Shown one piece after another: positions 59,052 through 64,000 of a stretch of 64,000 nt of DNA (positions are counted from its first letter, which is position 1; each line of letters begins with the position of its first letter). The notes under the pieces were generated by a model. It saw only the letters and a program-made list of their open reading frames with translations, was not told the origin of the DNA and searched no databases. A program made the position numbers and the translations under genes. Source of the DNA: Turbatrix aceti (taxonomy: Eukaryota > Nematoda > Chromadorea > Rhabditida > Panagrolaimidae). The stretch covers positions 8,332,718-8,396,717 of the forward strand of contig OZ017768.1 in the NCBI GenBank assembly GCA_963969345.1. Reading direction: 5' to 3'.

Positions 59052-61207
59052 GGCAAAGGCTGAGGTTTAGGTATACTGAAACAATCGAGCGACCTGTAAG
59101 TTAGTCAGAAAAAGCAGGTAATAATCGGTGACTTTTGGACCCGACGAGATAAATATGTATAATAACCGCGCAACTCGGACAGGACGGGACGTTAAATTGT
59201 AGCTCAGGATAGGGTGGTTCACGACAGGGTAAATTGATGTCAAAATATATTTTTTTAACGTCAGAAAGGATTGAGCCTATCAAAAAGATGTTTTACGAGT
59301 ATGTATATAAAGGGGTATTATGATCTGCGAAACTGGTATCTTTTCATGTTTTTGCACACGCAGTGGTCAATCAAATCAATGACACCTTTTTGGCGAAGGA
59401 ACGTAACACGTCAGACGATGGGGGTATCAGCCGACCGGTAACAACAAGCATCATACCAGTCAGCTTATTCGTAAATCAAAGGGTTTGTTTGGTCGGAGGA
59501 GAGATGAGAAGGCTAAATATGTACATGTACTTATGTCAGGGTCCGCGCACACTTTTCCCCTCCTCCCCTACTCGGCGAACTTCAGCTGACGCCGACGGTA
59601 ACGGTAACGATGACGTCTAGAGATTGATTTCATCGGTCAATGATTTTAAATAGTTAATCACAAGTCGCGCTACAAAACGCAGAGGTTGTCTGTTACAGAC
59701 ATTTTGACTTTACCGACATCAAAAATAGATCAGTGATCGTTGACAGTGCAAAATTCATAAAAACATCAACCAGCAAATATGTAAATAACGAGATCACCAC
59801 TGATGGAGCGCCATAAAATTTAACAACCTCTACCGTAAGTTTAGGGTTTTGTTTTTCAAGTTTGCAAGAATTTAGTTTCTTAGGTTGTTGATTGTTGATA
59901 ATGATCACAAATTCTTGCACGGAGAGGGGAAAAAAGTTTCATTCCAAAGAAACTTGGACGAAAACATGGCCGTCACTTTACATGCATTCATGTACATGCG
60001 TGCCTGACGAAAAGAGGACATTGTCAGTTTTGCCTTTGTAGCTGCGCTGTTGTTTCTTCTCTTCTGCGCGGTCTCCGCAGTCAGCCAGGGAGGGAACAGG
60101 GAGCACAGATCACTCCGGTGTTCACCGAATCGAAGCCAGATCGGATAGTAGCGCAAGAAAAGAGCAGAGCGATCGTTGCAGTATGTTAACGCATCAAAAA
60201 ACTAACAAAAGTGACTTCTGCTGGATGCGGGATGCTGGATTTCTCTCGAAAGATCATGTTCTGTGATGGTTTTGTCGAAAATCAACGGATAACTGATAAA
60301 AATAGAGTTTTTTTGGTTTCAAAATGATCGATCGATTGTTTTTAAACGCGGTTTGAAACGCAACTGACAGAAAAATATATTAAGTAATAATATTTTTTAG
60401 GCTAATAAAAAATAAATAGTAAGTTGCGGTCAAGCATGTCGTCTTTTATAGCCACGTTTGATCAATTTTTTTCGGTCTTCTAATCTCTATCTATTCATTT
60501 ACGTTTTTTGGACCTGATAAAAAATTAATATTTGTCGTACATAAATCAACAACATATCGTCGTAAAATAAATATACAGCCCACATAAGAAAAAACTGGAT
60601 TAATAAAAAAAGGACTGTACAGTGTATATTTTTTTCCATTATCTTGGTCATAGAATTCCACGTACATGATATCAGCGGAACCATCAAGTGTTTCAAATTT
60701 GACTTTCGACTTTTTTCACTTTTGCATACGAATTTTTAGATTTTGACGCTAATTAGAAGTGATTTCCGTCAAGTTGGTCAACAAGGCGTGTTTTCCGGTA
60801 AATCAAACAACCAATTTGTAACCCATGTGCGTTGATGTGAACCTGTTTCTTTGTTGACCTTTTTTTGGAAATCAACTTGCGTCACGGACAGACAAAAATA
60901 ACGACTGAAGACAATAAATATCTTTACGGGGTTCTTAACGGTCTTTTTTTATTAACTACCGATATTTTTAATCGTTGTTAGTAAAAAATGCACTAATTAT
61001 TGGTGATCAATCCGACAACCCGACGTCGTAGTACGTGAACGACACAAACATCAGCCAAGCTCCTATCGTCGACTCACGGGGCGCAATCAAATCGCAATGA
61101 CCTTGTTTTTTTTCCTGTTTGAGTAAAAAAAAAACAACGGTAAATTTGATGCGACCTTTCGGGACTTGTGGATGGGATTTTCAACAATTTTTTTTGAAGG
61201 AATTACC

Positions 61208-61255
61208 AAAAAATTGAAATTGTAGTTTTTATAAAAACTACAATTTCAATTTTTT
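61208..61255. repeat. Perfect 48-bp palindrome
   Basis: Two 24-bp arms with no spacer, centred at 61231/61232 (…GTAGTTTTTA/TAAAAACTAC…). Confidence 0.9.
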
Positions 61256-61589
61256 TTTATATATTTATATATTTTTGTAAATATAAATATATTTCTTTTT
61301 GACTTGTAGTTTTTCAATTACAAGTATTTACGGTTTTTATTCTGCAACAAAACAAGGAAATAAATTTTGCCTAATTGACAAAAAATTTTGATCTATTTTT
61401 GACCTTACTATTCGACCTGTGAATTTAACACTCCAGGATTACGCTGTTTTAATGACAAAAAACAACTGAACTTAGCGTTGAAAATCATTCTTCTATATTG
61501 TTAATGAATTTCTCAGATTTATAAAGTTCAATGATTAGTAATATTTTTGAACTCTGATCACAAATCAAAAAAAATTGTTACAGCCACAC

Positions 61590-61595
61590 TTTATT
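61590..61595 (-). terminator. Polyadenylation signal of MFS copy 2
   Basis: AATAAA on the minus strand 62 nt after the stop codon. Confidence 0.5.
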
Positions 61596-61656
61596 AAAAA
61601 CAATTTGTTTTAGCGTTTTTAATTAAATTAACTTTAAAAATAAATAAATTTAATAT

Positions 61657-63559
61657 TCAGCTTTTAGTTGAGATTTTCGAGTCAAAAGCAGTCTCCATGT
61701 CGCCAACTGCGTTGCCTCGTAGCCGTCTTTTTTCAGCCTTTTCCTCGGCGACTGTTTCCCTCGTGATCAGAGTAAATTCGGCTGGTGCATCTGTGGCGAC
61801 GATGCAAAACAGAATATTTACCTGAAAAAAAAAGAATTGATTTTTGAAAATCAAAATAAGTTGCTGTGAACTTACAAAAACCAAGAACAGTGCCATGACA
61901 AAGAAAATGTTACGCCATTGATCGCGCGAACTTTCATCCTGGACGAATACCGCAACCAGAGCCGGAGCGATAAAAAGTGTGATGCACTTGATGAACTGAA
62001 TGTTGGCGATGACAAAGGCGGAGTACTGCCTGGCAATCAGGGTTGCGCATTTGTAAAAGCCTCCGCAGTTGGCGCCGAGAAAAGCGTGGATTACGGTGAA
62101 GAGAACGATGGCCCATGAAGGGTGGTCTTCGGGGACGTAGCCCAGACACGCGTACAGGAATCCGGGGGCGAGGAGCGCGACGGAGTTGAACATGATCATT
62201 TTCTTGCGCTCGGCGAAGGAACTGAAATCTTCCATTAGAAAATTTTTTGACGACAAAAAAATACATACTGCCACTTATCACTGATGTACCCGGTGAACAA
62301 TTTGACAGGAATGTGTGACAGTGCCGGCATCGCGCCGAGCCATCCGGTTTCTTCAACGCTGTAGTGCAGCACCCGCTTGATGTACGTAGGGGTGTAGGTG
62401 AGCAGGAAAATACCGCTTCCAATATCCGCAAGGGCATTTGCCCAGATGATGAGCACGATTGGGTTTTTGATAATCTGCCAGTAGGGCACGAAAGAGTCCA
62501 TCTTGATATGCGCTCCGGATTTGTCACGATGGATTTTCTCGAGTTCTACGGCGGATACGGAATGATGCGTTTCAGGATGATCGGTGTAGGTAAACAACCA
62601 TAGGACAAATAGGAAAAGTGAGACCCCACCGTGAGCGTAGTAGACAGAAGGCCAACCGTAGGACGACTCGCACAGGTATCCGGATATCGGATTTGTTACC
62701 GCGGAGGAAATCGGACTGAAGCATGTCAAAATGGATAGGAAAAATCCATTTTGCTTGAGGGATGCCCAACGCGAGCAGAGTACGCCGATGGCGGCAAAGT
62801 CGGCAGAGTAGGAGATGCCCTGAAATGCGAATTGCATCAATTTTTCAAATTTTCAAAAATTTTATTTTTTTTTAATAAAATTTTTCTAATTGTATTTTTT
62901 TTTAAATTAATAAATTTTTTAAAATTTTAATTTCATAAAAAAAGAGAAATTAACCCTACCTGAAGAACTCTCGCCGCGAGAAAATAGTCAAATCCAATTT
63001 CAGCAGCAGTCGGAATCGCGAGCGTCGCCACAGAAGAAATAAACCCTGCTGCGAAAAAAACGTACCGCGCGCCGCAGTGTGCGTAGAGGTAATTAAACGG
63101 AAAAGTGCCAACAATCGATCCAATTGCCACCGCCCACATGAGCAAACTTTTCTCGTGCAGCGTGTAGTCGTACCTCGGAATGTCACCTGCCCAGGAATTG
63201 TCAAATGTAAAATTGTCATTCGGAGATCTGGCCTGAACGATTTTGGAAGCATCGCTGTCTTCATCGTTTCCGCCAGGCACGTACGACTTGTCCATACAGA
63301 TGAGGGTGAAATTGAGCGTGATCATGTTCGAGCAGATGGAGGTCAGGCAGAGACATCCGAGGACGAGGATGAAGTAGCGGTAGCGATGCGCAAAGATGGC
63401 GTAGAGTGCTCGATAGCAACATGTGCCCTCCGGTGCCGCCGGACGAGGGCGCTTACCGCTTGAGCTGCTCTGAACTGAATCCGTGGATGCTTCGGATTCG
63501 TCAAGATCAAACTTTGCACGGTGTGCAGCAGCCCGTGGGGTTGGCTCCGGCTCCGTCAT
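61657..63559 (-). CDS. MFS transporter, SLC17/sialin-like, copy 2 (four exons, 553 aa)
   Basis: Tandem paralog of the gene at 57305-59051. Exons: 63559-62960, 62819-62269, 62221-61876 and 61821-61657, in frame. The same landmarks occur: RYRYFILVLGCLCLTSICSN in helix 1, NFTLICMDKSYV in the first loop with added N-glycosylation sites, YAHCGARYVFFAAG, GVLCSRWASLKQNG, HPETHHSVSAVELEKIHRDK and GYISDKWQ. Intron 1 (62820-62959) has no counterpart in copy 1, while the last two introns are shared in position and phase. The C-terminal cytosolic tail is Lys/Glu-rich and diverged between copies. The substrate is unknown. Confidence 0.93.
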
Positions 63560-64000
63560 GGTGGGGTAGGTCTAGTGTACTAGAAATTAATATGTATTGT
63601 TGAAAGAAGCGATTTTACAACGGAAAATAAAAACCCGGAAAAAACACGTTGGGAACTGCATTTTTTTAACAATGTAAAAAATACGTATGTATTGAGTTAA
63701 CTGGACATTTTACGGAGCGTTGGGCGTAGGGTAGTGAATTTTACTAATACTAATCTGCAGACACTATTTTTAAATCTAGGTAATTATCGATCCCGAACGA
63801 ATTTGTTGTCGGAATTAAAATTATTTTTTTAATTTTTAGATTATTGTTAAGGCAAAATGTGAGTATTCAATAAAATACTATTTTGTCATCGCCATTAAAA
63901 ACAAATAAAAAACCAAAACATAAAAAAACCTACATTCCCACGACCTGTAGATCCAGCAGAATACTGACGATCTTTGAATCAGATTTATAAAAAATTGTTC
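63560..64000. other. Upstream region of MFS copy 2 to window end
   Basis: AT-rich. A plus-strand acceptor (tttttag, ending at 63839) followed 19 nt later by a GTGAGT donor could bound a tiny exon of a gene to the right, but nothing identifies it. Confidence 0.3.

Larger units (their letters stand above)
59052..61656. other. Intergenic region between the two MFS genes
   Basis: The first about 570 bp (59052-59620) is the upstream region of MFS copy 1, which is partly duplicated at 53577-53697 and 54448-54570. The remainder is AT-rich. It contains a perfect 48-bp palindrome at 61208-61255 followed by ATATTTATA repeats. No gene is supported. Confidence 0.55.

Noticed and set aside
1..64000. CRISPR arrays, rRNA genes, spliced-leader RNA gene
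   Set aside because: No regularly spaced direct repeats with unique spacers, no rRNA-like conserved blocks, and no recognisable spliced-leader sequence were seen on either strand.

Overview
This is a eukaryotic, almost certainly nematode, genomic window. Genes are split by short AT-rich introns with GT..AG ends and T-rich acceptors (tttttag or ttttcag). Several start codons lie just downstream of a bare T-rich acceptor, as expected for spliced-leader trans-splicing. The protein families agree: a nuclear receptor with the P-box CNGCKT of the expanded nematode NHR group, paired SCP/TAPS (CAP) secreted proteins, and nematode-style SLC17/sialin-like MFS transporters. Two runs of exactly 200 N mark scaffold joins.

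Layout. 0-16 kb is a conserved housekeeping block: first coding exon of a puromycin-sensitive aminopeptidase (pam-1 type, minus), a complete cullin-1 (minus, 770 aa), adenylate kinase 2 (minus, 251 aa), and, divergent from it, Elongator subunit 3 (plus, 613 aa). 16-35 kb is sparse: a nuclear receptor (plus, 445 aa) whose last exon lies 3.3 kb downstream, and a compact ADAMTS-like metalloprotease (plus, 438 aa). 35-50 kb is accessory and repeat-rich. It holds a small membrane protein, an allatostatin-C-like neuropeptide precursor, a 5'-truncated LINE with target-site duplication, a 1.25 kb near-perfect palindrome, a 1.28 kb tandem duplication, and a secreted-protein gene broken by a foldback transposon. 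50-64 kb holds two tandem CAP genes, two hAT-like MITEs sharing terminal repeats, a deletion relic of an MFS gene, a CDC50/TMEM30 flippase subunit (minus), and two MFS transporter paralogs (minus).

How the genes relate. The housekeeping genes have independent roles (SCF ubiquitin ligase scaffold, mitochondrial nucleotide balance, tRNA wobble modification, peptide turnover). The CAP pair and the MFS array (two intact genes plus one relic) are local tandem expansions. Non-autonomous DNA transposons, mainly hAT-like with 8-bp duplications, have shaped the accessory half; one sits in a coding exon and one in the upstream region of the MFS relic.

All gene models were assembled by eye from splice signals, frame continuity and remembered family motifs. 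No search or alignment was run.
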